This document shows positions 9,089 to 17,880 of a stretch of DNA of 64,000 bases, in pieces (position 1 is the first letter of the stretch; each line of letters opens with the position of its first letter). A model generated the notes under the pieces. The model saw only the letters and a program-made list of their open reading frames with translations, was not told the origin of the DNA and did no database searches. Location of the stretch: the NCBI RefSeq assembly GCF_025426255.1, contig NZ_CP104861.1:5007001-5071000 (forward strand), written 5' to 3'. Made by a program: the position numbers and the translations under genes. The stretch comes from Pseudomonas fragi (lineage in GTDB: Bacteria; Pseudomonadota; Gammaproteobacteria; Pseudomonadales; Pseudomonadaceae).

Positions 9089-10672
9089 TTGAGCCAACTT
9101 CTCAACCGCCGCCTGGCTCTGCTCAGCGAGCGCGCTAACCTCACTCTGCTTGAGCAATGCCTGCACGGCATCGAGCGCGAATGCTTGCGCGTCACAGCCG
9201 ATGCACGCCTGGCGCAGACCCCGCACCCAGAAGAACTGGGCTCGGCCCTGACCAACGATCAGATCACCACTGACTATTCCGAGTCGCTGCTGGAGTTCAT
9301 CACCCCAGCCCTGCCCGACCCGGCAGACACCCTGGCCAGCCTCGACAAGATTCACCGTTTTGCCTACAGCAAGCTCGGCAACGAGTACCTGTGGAGCCCT
9401 TCGATGCCGTGTCCGTTACCGGCCGAAGAAGACATCCCGATTGCCTACTACGGCACGTCCAATATCGGACAGCTCAAGTACGTGTACCGCAAGGGCCTGG
9501 CTCTGCGTTACGGCAAGACCATGCAATGCATCGCCGGCATTCACTACAACTTCTCCCTGCCCGAGGCCCTGTGGCCTGTACTGATGCAGGCTGAAGGCTT
9601 TGTCGGCACCGAGCGCGATTACCAATCGAACGCCTACATCGCCCTGATCCGTAACTTCCGTCGTTACAGCTGGCTGCTGATGTACCTGTTCGGCGCCTCG
9701 CCTGCACTGGATGCCGGTTTCTTGCGCGGCCGTTCGCACCAGCTTGAACAGCTGGACGCCGACACCCTCTACCTGCCGTACGCCACCAGCCTGCGCATGA
9801 GCGACCTGGGTTACCAGAGCAACGCCCAGGCCGGCCTGACGCCGTGCTACAACAACCTCGACAGCTACACCGACAGCCTGCGTAAAGCAGTGGCCACGCC
9901 TTACGCGCCCTATGTTGAAATCGGCACGCACAAGGATGGCGAATGGGTACAGCTGAACACCAACATCCTGCAAATCGAAAACGAGTACTACTCCAACATC
10001 CGCCCCAAGCGCGTGACCTACACCGGCGAACGGCCGATTCAGGCCCTCGTGGCGCGTGGCGTGCAGTACGTAGAAGTGCGCTTGCTCGATATCAACCCGT
10101 TCCTGCCGGTGGGCATCGACCTGCCTGAAGCGCGTTTTCTGGACGCCTTCCTGCTGTATTGCGCGCTGCAAGACAGCCCGCAGTTCGACAGCACGGCCTG
10201 TGGCAATTGTTCTTCGAACTTCCTCAGCGTAGTCAAGGAAGGTCGCCGTCCGGGCCTGCAATTGCAGCGTGACGGTGCAGCAATCGACATGAAGGAGTGG
10301 GCGGCAGAGCTGCTGGAAAAAATCGCTCCGCTGGCTGCCCTGCTCGATCAGAGCCACGGTGGCGACACCCACAGCAAAGCGCTCGACGAACAGTTGGCCA
10401 AGATCCAGGACGTGTCACTGACGCCGTCTGCCCGCGTACTGGCCAGCATGGCCGAGCACAAGGAAAGCTTCGCCCAATTCTCGATGCGCCAGAGCCTGGC
10501 CCATGCCGAGTACTTCCGCAGCGAGCCACTGAGTGCTGAAGATCAGGCCGCGTTCGAAGAGAAAGCACGCAAGTCACTGCTCGAACAAGCCGAGACCGAA
10601 CAAACGGAAGAAGGCGACTTTGACCTGTTTGTAGCGTCGTATCAGGCGAGCATTTTGGCGATCAGTAACTAA
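9089..10672 (+). CDS. gshA: Glutamate-cysteine ligase
   Basis: 527-residue enzyme that joins L-glutamate and L-cysteine, the first and usually limiting step of glutathione synthesis in the cytoplasm. Family signatures include GIERECLRV, the TDYSESLLEFITP segment, CIAGIHYNFSLPE and YVEVRLLDINPF. I place the start at TTG 9089 (encoding SQLLNRRLALLSERANL after the initiator) because GAAGGA at 9076-9081 lies seven bases upstream and known Pseudomonas GshA proteins begin at this point. A GTG at 9074 would give five extra residues but would absorb that ribosome-binding site. gshB is not adjacent, as is usual. Confidence 0.94.
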   Translation: MSQLLNRRLALLSERANLTLLEQCLHGIERECLRVTADARLAQTPHPEELGSALTNDQITTDYSESLLEFITPALPDPADTLASLDKIHRFAYSKLGNEYLWSPSMPCPLPAEEDIPIAYYGTSNIGQLKYVYRKGLALRYGKTMQCIAGIHYNFSLPEALWPVLMQAEGFVGTERDYQSNAYIALIRNFRRYSWLLMYLFGASPALDAGFLRGRSHQLEQLDADTLYLPYATSLRMSDLGYQSNAQAGLTPCYNNLDSYTDSLRKAVATPYAPYVEIGTHKDGEWVQLNTNILQIENEYYSNIRPKRVTYTGERPIQALVARGVQYVEVRLLDINPFLPVGIDLPEARFLDAFLLYCALQDSPQFDSTACGNCSSNFLSVVKEGRRPGLQLQRDGAAIDMKEWAAELLEKIAPLAALLDQSHGGDTHSKALDEQLAKIQDVSLTPSARVLASMAEHKESFAQFSMRQSLAHAEYFRSEPLSAEDQAAFEEKARKSLLEQAETEQTEEGDFDLFVASYQASILAISN

Positions 10673-10689
10673 AAAACCCCTCACCCTAG

Positions 10690-10710
10690 CCCTCTCCCGA
10701 AGGGAGAGGG
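10690..10710. repeat. Hairpin repeat after gshA
   Basis: CCCTCTCCC and GGGAGAGGG flank a three-base GAA loop, 20 bases after the gshA stop. The surrounding CCCTCACCCTAGCCCTCTCCC wording is a commonly dispersed intergenic repeat in pseudomonads. It probably doubles as a transcription stop. Confidence 0.55.
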
Positions 10711-10794
10711 GACTGATCAGTGGTGTTCGTGCGAGCGAGCGCAGTCAGTTCCTACGCCCACTGAGGCAATGGACGGCTTCCGCGTTTTGAAGGG

Positions 10795-11036
10795 AGGCGT
10801 ACTGTGCGTTGCCACTGAAAAAAACAGTGGCCGGGCCTGGAAACCCGGGTAACAATAATCGCCTTAATGCCATCAATCCCTGTGATTGTTGGCGTTTTTA
10901 TATGTTATGGCGGCTGTGCGCGGGAGGTCCTCGGACTTGCCGGGTTCCTATTGTCCCGGTTTCCAGCCTGCGTACAGCTGCCACCTTCGCCTGGAAACGA
11001 AAGTGACAGCTCTTAATTACTATAGGAGCGCACTAA
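10795..11036 (+). promoter_or_regulatory. Structured leader upstream of the DUF3077 gene
   Basis: About 240 bases rich in inverted repeats: CCACTG/CAGTGG around an A7 loop near 10813-10832, CCGGG/CCCGG near 10940-10958, and a long stem from AGCTGCCAC at 10976 to GTGACAGCT ending at 11011, with TTCG/CGAA continuing inside it. The ribosome-binding site TAGGAG follows at about 11022. I recall similar CTGCGTACAGCTGCCACC wording ahead of other small Pseudomonas genes, but could not check. It may be a structured 5' untranslated RNA. Confidence 0.45.
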
Positions 11037-11300
11037 ATGGCTGATCACACCCCAATCAAAACCCTCGGCACCGTCACCTTCGGCCCTTGCGGCCAGGACA
11101 ACCACGAACTGTTTCGCGTCAACTCCGATATACCGCTGCGCCAAGCGCTGGAGCAGGTGTCGGCGTTGCTCTATTGCGCAAAAAAGCTGGCACTGGATGC
11201 CGCGCTGGATAAAGACTGCCAGCCCCATGCCTGGGCTTCGCATTACTTGTGCGACATGGGCAAGGCGGTGCTTGATGATGTGTGTTTGCGGGAATTCTGA
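11037..11300 (+). CDS. DUF3077 family small protein
   Basis: 87-residue cytoplasmic protein. The motif FRVNSDIPLRQALEQVSALLYCAKKLALDAAL resembles DUF3077, a Pseudomonas family of short single-domain proteins with no settled function. There is no signal peptide or membrane segment. A good ribosome-binding site, TAGGAG, lies about ten bases before the ATG. The gene stands alone behind a structured leader and ahead of a REP pair. Family assignment is from memory of the motif. Confidence 0.75.
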   Translation: MADHTPIKTLGTVTFGPCGQDNHELFRVNSDIPLRQALEQVSALLYCAKKLALDAALDKDCQPHAWASHYLCDMGKAVLDDVCLREF

Positions 11301-11316
11301 CGGGGTTTGCTGAGCC

Positions 11317-11370
11317 CTGTGGGAGCGAGCCTGCTCGCGAAAGTCATCGCGAGCAGGCTCGCTCCCACAG
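11317..11370. repeat. REP-type inverted repeat (family B), compact form
   Basis: CTGTGGGAGCGAGCCTGCTCGCGA and its inverted copy are separated by only about six bases, giving a near-perfect long hairpin between the convergent DUF3077 and argA genes. The same unit recurs at 27015, 29923, 31253 and 34302. Confidence 0.85.
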
Positions 11371-11392
11371 TTGAATTGTTCCTCGTCAGCGG

Positions 11393-12691
11393 TTACAGCG
11401 TTTTTTCAAAGATTTTCGAGTTACGCTGGTAGTTGTACAGCGACGCTCGCGCCGCCGGCAGACGCTCTACACCGCTCGGCACAAACCCGCGCTCACGGAA
11501 CCAGTGGGCAGTGCGTGTGGTTAATACAAACAGGGTTTTCAAGCCCTGAGCCCGCGCACGGTTTTCGATGCGTTCGAGCAGCTCATCGCCACGGCGACCA
11601 TGACGGTACTCCGGGTTCACCGCTAGGCACGCCAGCTCCCCCGCATCCGACTCGGCAATCTGATACAGCGCCGCACAGGCGATGATCATGCCTTCACGTT
11701 CAACCACGCTGAACTGTTCGATCTCGCGCTCCAGTACTTCACGCGAGCGACGTACCAAAATGCCCTGTTCTTCCAGCGGGCTGATCAGCTCAAGCAAGCC
11801 ACCAACGTCTTCAATCGCCGCCTCCCGCGTAACTTCAAATTGCTCTTGCGCCACCAGCGTACCGCCACCGTTACGGGTGAACAGCTCTGTGAGCAACGCG
11901 CCATCTTCGGCATAGCTGACGATATGGCTGCGGGCTACACCGCCGCTGCAAGCCTCAGCGGCAGCTTCCAGCAGTTCGGCCTGGTAGTCGCTGCCCAGAC
12001 GCTTCATGTGCGCTGGCACTTGCTGTGGGCGCAACTCGCGCACCAACCGTCCCTCTGCGTCGAGCAAGCCCGATTCGGCGCCGAACAGCAGCAGTTTGTC
12101 AGCCGCCAGATCAATGGCGGCGCGGGTGGCGACGTCTTCGCAGGCCAAGTTGAAAATCTCGCCGGTCGGCGAGTAACCCAAGGGCGACAGCAGCACAATC
12201 GAGCGCTCATCGAGCAGGCGGTTGATACCCTTGCGGTCGACCCGGCGCACTTCGCCGGTGTGGTGAAAGTCGACGCCATCAAGCACGCCAATCGGCCGCG
12301 CAGTAACCAGATTGCCGCTCGCCACCCGCAGGCGCGAGCCCTGCATCGGCGAGGAGGCCATGTCCATCGACAAGCGCGCTTCAATCGCAATGCGCAACTG
12401 GCCCACGGCGTCGATTACGCACTCCAGGGTTGTCGCGTCGGTGACGCGCATGCCGTTGTGGTAATTGGGCACCAAGCCACGGGCTTCAAGGCGGCCATCG
12501 ATTTGCGGGCGCGAACCGTGAACCAGCACCAAACGCACGCCCAGGCTGTGCAACAGCACCAGGTCGTGGACGATATTGCCAAAGTTGGGGTGCGCCACGC
12601 CGTCGCCGGGGAGCATGACGACAAAGGTGCAGTCGCGGTGGGCATTGATGTAGGGAGATGCGTGACGAAGCCAGTTAACGTAATCGTGCAT
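11393..12691 (-). CDS. argA: N-acetylglutamate synthase
   Basis: 432-residue enzyme that acetylates L-glutamate with acetyl-CoA, the first step of arginine synthesis. Residues 1 to about 285 form an amino-acid-kinase-like domain (VRLVLVHGSRPQIDGRLEA) that binds arginine for feedback control. Residues from about 290 form a GNAT acetyltransferase domain with the acetyl-CoA loop PEYRHGRRGDELLERIE. It lies downstream of argE on the same strand, with 133 bases between, so the two arginine genes may be co-transcribed. Confidence 0.94.
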   Translation of the reverse strand: MHDYVNWLRHASPYINAHRDCTFVVMLPGDGVAHPNFGNIVHDLVLLHSLGVRLVLVHGSRPQIDGRLEARGLVPNYHNGMRVTDATTLECVIDAVGQLRIAIEARLSMDMASSPMQGSRLRVASGNLVTARPIGVLDGVDFHHTGEVRRVDRKGINRLLDERSIVLLSPLGYSPTGEIFNLACEDVATRAAIDLAADKLLLFGAESGLLDAEGRLVRELRPQQVPAHMKRLGSDYQAELLEAAAEACSGGVARSHIVSYAEDGALLTELFTRNGGGTLVAQEQFEVTREAAIEDVGGLLELISPLEEQGILVRRSREVLEREIEQFSVVEREGMIIACAALYQIAESDAGELACLAVNPEYRHGRRGDELLERIENRARAQGLKTLFVLTTRTAHWFRERGFVPSGVERLPAARASLYNYQRNSKIFEKTL

Positions 12692-12824
12692 AACCAGAGC
12701 CTGTAAAAATTAAGTCGCCTAAAGAGGGCAAAAACAGCAAACGCACAGCGGGCTGGTGGTTATCGTCGAAACATTGTTGGCAACACGCGCGCTCTCCTTG
12801 TGTGCAGGGCAAAGGGTATTTTCG

Positions 12825-13967
12825 CTATTTCAGGCAATAGTGTTCGATCAGTTGAGTCAGTAGACGCACTGTCGGCTGCAAACGTGACATTTCCAGGTGT
12901 TCACCCGGTTGATGCGCGCAAGTGATATCACCCGGGCCCAGCACGATGGTTTCGCAGCCAAGTTGCTGAAGATAAGGCGCTTCGGTGCCAAACGCTACTG
13001 CTTGCGCACGATGCCCGGTGAGTCGCTCGGCAACCCGCACCAACTCGGCATCCGCGTCCTGTTCGAACGGCGGCACGCCGGCAGCAATGGGCGCGAAATC
13101 GATCTTCACTTGATGGCGTTCAGCCAAGGGCTGCAGCTTGCTGCGAATAATGGCCCGCAGCGCGTTGGGGTCCATGCCCGGCAGTGGCCGCAGGTCGAAC
13201 TCCAGTGAGCACTGGCCGCAAATCCGGTTCGGGTTGTCGCCACCATGAATGCAGCCAAAGTTCAGGGTCGGCTGAGGCACGCTGAACTGCGGATTACGGT
13301 ATTCGTTGAGCCACTGCTGGCGCAGCCCCTTAAGTTCGCTGATCGCGTCGTGCATGGCCTCCAGCGCGCTGTGGCCAAGGCTTGGGTCGGATGAGTGGCC
13401 GCTTTGCCCAAGAATCTCGATGCGTTCCATCATCACGCCTTTGTGCATGCGGATCGGCTTGAGCCCTGTCGGCTCACCAATCACTGCGGCGCGGCCTAGC
13501 GGGCGACCGGCTTCGACCAAAGCTCTGGCCCCGGCCATCGAGGTTTCTTCGTCGCACGTTGCCAGAATCAGCAGTGGCTGCTTGAAGGGCTGATCGAGCA
13601 ATGGGCGTACGGCTTCGATCACCAGCGCGAAAAAACCCTTCATGTCGCAGCTGCCCAAGCCCACCCAGCGGTTATCGACTTCGGTCAGTTTGAGCGGATC
13701 GGTCTGCCACAGTGCTTCATCGTAGGGCACGGTGTCGCTGTGCCCTGCCAGCACCAGCCCGCCGGGGCCGCTGCCAAAGGTTGCGAGCAGGTTGAATTTG
13801 CCTGGGCTGACCTGTTGGATATCGCAGTTGAAGCCCAGCTCGGCGAGCCAGGTCGCCAGCAAATCGATCACGCCACGATTGGATTGATCCAAGTGGGGCT
13901 GGGTGCAACTGACCGACGGCATGCCGATCAAAGCCGCGAACTGCTCTTTCATGGAAGGTAAAGGCAT
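12825..13967 (-). CDS. argE: Acetylornithine deacetylase
   Basis: 380-residue M20-family metallohydrolase that releases acetate from N-acetylornithine. Metal-binding motifs are visible: LAGHSDTVPYD (His and Asp), GLGSCDMKGFFAL (Asp) and CDEETSMAGA (the Glu pair), with a final His in CAHQPGEHLEM. I chose ATG 13967 (MPLPSMKEQF) because AGGAA lies eight bases upstream; the reading frame stays open to 14084 but lacks such a site. It precedes argA. Pseudomonads also recycle acetyl groups through ArgJ, so this enzyme may be partly redundant. Confidence 0.9.
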   Translation of the reverse strand: MPLPSMKEQFAALIGMPSVSCTQPHLDQSNRGVIDLLATWLAELGFNCDIQQVSPGKFNLLATFGSGPGGLVLAGHSDTVPYDEALWQTDPLKLTEVDNRWVGLGSCDMKGFFALVIEAVRPLLDQPFKQPLLILATCDEETSMAGARALVEAGRPLGRAAVIGEPTGLKPIRMHKGVMMERIEILGQSGHSSDPSLGHSALEAMHDAISELKGLRQQWLNEYRNPQFSVPQPTLNFGCIHGGDNPNRICGQCSLEFDLRPLPGMDPNALRAIIRSKLQPLAERHQVKIDFAPIAAGVPPFEQDADAELVRVAERLTGHRAQAVAFGTEAPYLQQLGCETIVLGPGDITCAHQPGEHLEMSRLQPTVRLLTQLIEHYCLK

Positions 13968-14125
13968 GCGCTGACTTCCTGTTGGCGGGGCGAGGCCCAT
14001 CATAGAGCCATCTGCGCCGCAGAATAAACCCATGCGCGGCGTCAGGGCGGCGAGTCCTGTACACTGCACGGCCTTGGCAGCCACACTTTTTCCCGGCTGC
14101 GCAACCGTTCCTGGATTTTCCGGCC

Positions 14126-15514
14126 ATGCAAAAAGAAACCGAAATCAAACTGCGCGTCAGCCGCGAAACCCTCGCCGCCTTGCGCGAGCACCCTTTGCTG
14201 AAAAAGCGCAACAAAAGTGGCTGGGAAAGCCGTGAGTTGTTGAACCAGTACTTCGACACGCCTGAGCGCGACCTGGCCAAGGCCAAGGTTGCCCTGCGCC
14301 TGCGCCGCGATGGCGAAGAAGTGATCCAGACCCTCAAGACCCGCGGCCAAAGCATCGCTGGCCTGTCTGAGCGCAACGAATACGACTGGAACCTGCCTAA
14401 AGCCAAGCTCGACGTCAAAAAACTCGACGGCGAATGCTGGCCTGAAGAGTTGGCCGAGCTGGACAAGAAAACCCTCAAGCCTATCTTCACCACTGATTTC
14501 GTACGCGAACGCGCTGAAATCTCCTGGGGTCGCGGCAAGGCCAAAGTGGTAATTGAAGCCGCTCTGGACCTGGGCCATGTGATTGCTGGCAAGCAGAAAG
14601 AAGAAATCTGCGAACTGGAACTCGAACTGCGCGAAGGCGAGCCGTCTGCCCTGTTGGAGCTGGCCGCAGAGCTGGCCGAGAAGCTGGCCCTGATGCCATG
14701 TGACATCAGCAAGGCCGAGCGCGGCTATCGCCTGTTCGACGCCAACAGCTACGCCGTTAACCTGCCAGCTCCCGAGCTGACACCCGAAACGCCGCTGGAC
14801 GATGCCTTCGCCGCACTGGCCTGGCACTTGCTGGGCAACAGCCAGCGTCTGGCCGAGCAGTATCGTTTCAATGGCCACTGGCGCTTGCTGCAAGACTGGG
14901 TTCAGCAGTTGATTGATCTGCGCGCGCTGGTCAGCAGCCTCGGTCAAGCCGCTCCACGCCAATCCACCAGCACCCTGCGCGCTGCGCTGGACGCCCTGCT
15001 GGAAGACTGGCGCCCGCTGGTACAGATCGGTCAGGACGACGAAGACGTGCGTAAAGCCGCACCCGAGCAGTTCCTGGAAGAGCTGGAAGACCCGCGCTGG
15101 GGCCAGTTCTCGCTGAGCACCTCGCGCTGGTTGATGGACCGCAGCTGGACTGTCGATCGCGGCACCACCCGTGGCAACCGCCAGGGCGCTGCACAGCTGC
15201 ACAGCTGGTTGCCGCGCTTGCTGTCGGATGAGGCAATTGCCTTGCGCCTGAATCGCTACCAGCAGCAACCTGAAGACCTGGCCGAGCAACTGCCGCGCAT
15301 CGAGCGCATTCAGGCATGGCTGCGTCTGGCGCGTAACGTGCTGGAAATTCCGGAACTGGACCGTTTGTACGGCGAGATGAACAAGCTGCAGGAATTGGCC
15401 AACTTGCCAATCACTGACGACGCGGAGCACAACGACGAATTGCTCAACGCTCGCAAGCAGCAAGCCATCGCCGTGTACCAGAACCGCGCGTGGAAGACCC
15501 TGCTGCGCGCCTAA
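14126..15514 (+). CDS. CYTH and CHAD domain protein, probable inorganic triphosphatase
   Basis: 462-residue two-domain protein. The N-terminal CYTH domain begins with the EXEXK motif as E4-T5-E6-I7-K8 and has the basic strand ALRLRRDGEEVIQTLKTRG. This fold hydrolyses tripolyphosphate in E. coli YgiF. The C-terminal half, from about residue 220, is a CHAD helical domain rich in Arg, Lys and His, associated with polyphosphate binding. It is divergent from argE. No partner polyphosphate gene is adjacent. The exact substrate is inferred from family knowledge. Confidence 0.88.
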   Translation: MQKETEIKLRVSRETLAALREHPLLKKRNKSGWESRELLNQYFDTPERDLAKAKVALRLRRDGEEVIQTLKTRGQSIAGLSERNEYDWNLPKAKLDVKKLDGECWPEELAELDKKTLKPIFTTDFVRERAEISWGRGKAKVVIEAALDLGHVIAGKQKEEICELELELREGEPSALLELAAELAEKLALMPCDISKAERGYRLFDANSYAVNLPAPELTPETPLDDAFAALAWHLLGNSQRLAEQYRFNGHWRLLQDWVQQLIDLRALVSSLGQAAPRQSTSTLRAALDALLEDWRPLVQIGQDDEDVRKAAPEQFLEELEDPRWGQFSLSTSRWLMDRSWTVDRGTTRGNRQGAAQLHSWLPRLLSDEAIALRLNRYQQQPEDLAEQLPRIERIQAWLRLARNVLEIPELDRLYGEMNKLQELANLPITDDAEHNDELLNARKQQAIAVYQNRAWKTLLRA

Positions 15515-15526
15515 GCGCCCAGCCAA

Positions 15527-15552
15527 CACCCCCTGGCGCTTGCCGGGGGGTG
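15527..15552. terminator. GC-rich hairpin between the convergent CYTH and lipocalin genes
   Basis: CACCCCC (15527-15533) pairs with GGGGGTG (15546-15552). There is no T-run, so it may act only as a weak shared terminator. Confidence 0.45.
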
Positions 15553-15559
15553 CCTTCGC

Positions 15560-16129
15560 TTATTCCGTGCCTTTGGGCATGTCTGCATCCGGCGTTCGCC
15601 AAATCAAACGTGTGGTGTCGTAGCCCTGTTGCTGAGCCTTGCTGAGCAGCTCATCACGGGTTTGCTGATCAACCTGCGGCTTGCGCGACAACAGCCACAA
15701 ATAGCGTCGGTCGGGATTGCCCACCAGCGCCGTGCTGTAGTCGTCGCCCACGTACAACACCCAATAGTCACCCTTGGTCACACCCGGCAGCAAGGTCGAA
15801 ACCCAGTTGTCGAACTCGACCCACAGTTTGTCGGTTTTGCCCTCCACCTGCGGGGTTGCTGTGCCATTGGCCTGCTCCCACTTGCCTTGCGCGGTCAGGC
15901 AGCGGTTCAGTACCGCCACGTCGCCGTCAGGTTTCAAGCTGTAGTGGGCCTCGGACTGCGCGCAGTTACGCTGGAAGAACATCGGCAAGCGTGCCTGTTC
16001 GTACCAGGTTCCCTGATATCGCTTGAGGTCGACATTTTCGACCGTTTTCGGTGCCAGAGAATCGCTGCTGGACCCGGCGCACCCGGCCAGCAACACGGCG
16101 GCCCCAAGACTGATTAAAAGACGTTTCAT
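15560..16129 (-). CDS. blc: Outer-membrane lipocalin lipoprotein (Blc type)
   Basis: 189-residue lipoprotein with a signal peptide ending in the lipobox LLAGC (C17). The lipocalin signature is present: the G-x-W motif in KRYQGTWYEQARLP near residue 42 and the late motif NPDRRYLWLLSRKP. Bacterial lipocalins bind fatty acids or lysophospholipids at the outer membrane and are linked to envelope stress. A small lipoprotein gene follows upstream on the same strand, 21 bases away, so the two are probably one unit. Confidence 0.92.
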   Translation of the reverse strand: MKRLLISLGAAVLLAGCAGSSSDSLAPKTVENVDLKRYQGTWYEQARLPMFFQRNCAQSEAHYSLKPDGDVAVLNRCLTAQGKWEQANGTATPQVEGKTDKLWVEFDNWVSTLLPGVTKGDYWVLYVGDDYSTALVGNPDRRYLWLLSRKPQVDQQTRDELLSKAQQQGYDTTRLIWRTPDADMPKGTE

Positions 16130-16150
16130 TGCAAACGCTCCTGACCTGCC

Positions 16151-16405
16151 TTACTTCAAGCCCTGCCCCGAGAACATCAACACTTTGTCACCGGCATATT
16201 GCACGCTGATAAAACTGTTTTTATCGCCCCAGGTACAGCTCGACATCCCCAGTGCGCCCGAGCAATCGGTTGGGCTGCCCAGCAGTTTTTCAACCTCGGC
16301 CTTGGGCATGCCGGTCGACAGTTTCGAGTAATTTTGCTGATTGACCTTGCTGCAAGCGGCCAGCAATACACAGAACGACAACAACGCCAAAGTACGCAAT
16401 TTCAT
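16151..16405 (-). CDS. Small SmpA/OmlA-like lipoprotein
   Basis: 84-residue lipoprotein starting at ATG 16405 (MKLRTLALLSFCVLLAACSK) with CAGGAGC a few bases upstream. The lipobox is LLAAC. The mature part contains STGMPKAEVEKLLGSPTDC, the helix-turn pattern of SmpA/OmlA and DUF3862-type proteins, in which such domains bind other envelope proteins. The frame is open further upstream, to 16573, but has no signal peptide there. It lies just ahead of the lipocalin gene. The specific role is unknown. Confidence 0.8.
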   Translation of the reverse strand: MKLRTLALLSFCVLLAACSKVNQQNYSKLSTGMPKAEVEKLLGSPTDCSGALGMSSCTWGDKNSFISVQYAGDKVLMFSGQGLK

Positions 16406-16523
16406 GAAAAGCTCCTGCATGGGAAGGGCGGCATGGCTGCCTGATGCAAGCTTAGAAGAGAAAAGCGCGAGCGGGTTCCCGAAGGGAGAAAGGATTTGTT
16501 TGGCGGGGTCGGACGAGGATTCT

Positions 16524-16615
16524 GTAGCCGCTGGCGAAGGATGCGATAAGGGCCGCAGGCCCTTCAAGCACAAGCGTTGCTGCGCAGCCCATCGCAGGCT
16601 GCGGCAGCGGCTACA
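16524..16615. repeat. Paired REP-type inverted repeat (family A)
   Basis: GTAGCCGCTGGCGAAGGATGCGAT and the inverted CATCGCAGGCTGCGGCAGCGGCTAC face each other between the fbp 3' end and the small-lipoprotein start. Confidence 0.8.
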
Positions 16616-16627
16616 GTGTTATGCGTT

Positions 16628-17638
16628 TTACTCTTTGTGGTAAGCGGTAATGCGCGACACTTCTTCTTTCGAGCCCAGGTACACCGCTACGCGCTGGTGC
16701 AGGCCTTCAGGCTGGATGTCGAGAATACGCTGATGACCGTCCGTGGACGCGCCGCCCGCCTGTTCCACGAGGAACGACATCGGGTTGGCTTCGTACATCA
16801 GGCGCAGCTTGCCCGGCTTGGACGGCTCGCGGCTGTCGCGCGGGTACATGAACAGGCCACCGCGGGTCAGGATGCGGTGTACGTCTGCAACCATGGCCGC
16901 AACCCAGCGCATGTTGAAGTTCTTTTCCAGCGGGCCATCTTCGCCAGCCAGCAATTCGCCAACGTAGCGCTGTACCGGAGCTTCCCAGTGACGCTGGTTG
17001 GACATGTTGATTGCAAATTCCTGGGTGGTTTCAGGAATGGTGATGTCTTCGTGGGTCAGTACGAAGCTGCCCATTTCACGGTCCAGGGTGAAGCCCTTAA
17101 CGCCGTCGCCCAGGGTCAGTACCAGCATGGTCTGAGGACCGTAGATGGCATAACCGGCAGCTACCTGCTGGGTGCCTGGCTGCAGGAAGGCCTTTTCATT
17201 CAAAGGCTCGTTCTGAGTCAGGTATTCGTTCGGGCAACGCAGTACCGAAAAGATCGTACCCACCGGCGCGTTGATGTCGATGTTCGACGAGCCGTCCAGC
17301 GGGTCGAATACCAGCAGGTAGGCACCTTTCGGGTATTTGCCCGGGATCTGGTAGGCGTTGTCCATTTCTTCGGACGCCATACCGGCCAGGTGACCGCCCC
17401 ATTCGTTGGCTTCGAGCAGGATCTCGTTGGAAATTACATCGAGCTTCTTCTGCACTTCACCTTGTACGTTTTCGGTGCCCATGCTGCCCAGAACACCACC
17501 CAAGGCGCCTTTGGACACGGCGTGGCTGATCTCTTTGCAAGCACGCGCCACCACTTCGATGAGGAAACGCAAATCAGCAGGCGTGTTGTTGCTGCGGGTC
17601 TGCTCAATCAAATAGCGACTCAGGGTAACGCGGGACAT
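16628..17638 (-). CDS. fbp: Fructose-1,6-bisphosphatase, class I
   Basis: 336-residue enzyme removing the 1-phosphate of fructose 1,6-bisphosphate in gluconeogenesis. The metal-binding motif DPLDGSSNIDINAPVGT is intact, as is the late RGGLFMYPRD segment. The N-terminus, MSRVTLSRYLIEQTR, is typical. With pckA at the window edge and glgP next door, it fits a sugar-synthesis role. The gene stands alone between two family A REP pairs. Confidence 0.95.
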   Translation of the reverse strand: MSRVTLSRYLIEQTRSNNTPADLRFLIEVVARACKEISHAVSKGALGGVLGSMGTENVQGEVQKKLDVISNEILLEANEWGGHLAGMASEEMDNAYQIPGKYPKGAYLLVFDPLDGSSNIDINAPVGTIFSVLRCPNEYLTQNEPLNEKAFLQPGTQQVAAGYAIYGPQTMLVLTLGDGVKGFTLDREMGSFVLTHEDITIPETTQEFAINMSNQRHWEAPVQRYVGELLAGEDGPLEKNFNMRWVAAMVADVHRILTRGGLFMYPRDSREPSKPGKLRLMYEANPMSFLVEQAGGASTDGHQRILDIQPEGLHQRVAVYLGSKEEVSRITAYHKE

Positions 17639-17770
17639 GTAAGGCTCCGAACAATGGGGAGGGGGCGAAAAACCCGCGCAGTTTAACGCGAGTTGCGGTG
17701 CAAATCTTCTAATCAGACTCAGAACCGACAGAGCGAGTTCTGCTGAAACCTTAAATCAACCGTAAAACCT

Positions 17771-17866
17771 GTATCCGCTGCCGCGGGCTGCGATAAGTCC
17801 CGCAGGGGCTTCGCTCTTGAAAACACGGGCCCTGCGGTCTCGATCGCAGCCTGCGGCAGCGGCTAC
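17771..17866. repeat. Paired REP-type inverted repeat (family A)
   Basis: Facing copies of GTA(G/T)CCGCTGCCG unit, direct at 17771 and inverted up to 17866, lie between the glgP stop and the fbp start. The first copy is slightly degenerate (GTATCC). Confidence 0.75.
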
Positions 17867-17880
17867 AAAGGCCGCGCAAC

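Noticed and set aside
10809..11006. 65-codon open frame in the DUF3077 leader
   Set aside because: Its sequence follows the inverted repeats, it has no good ribosome-binding site and no protein-like composition. It could still be a leader peptide.
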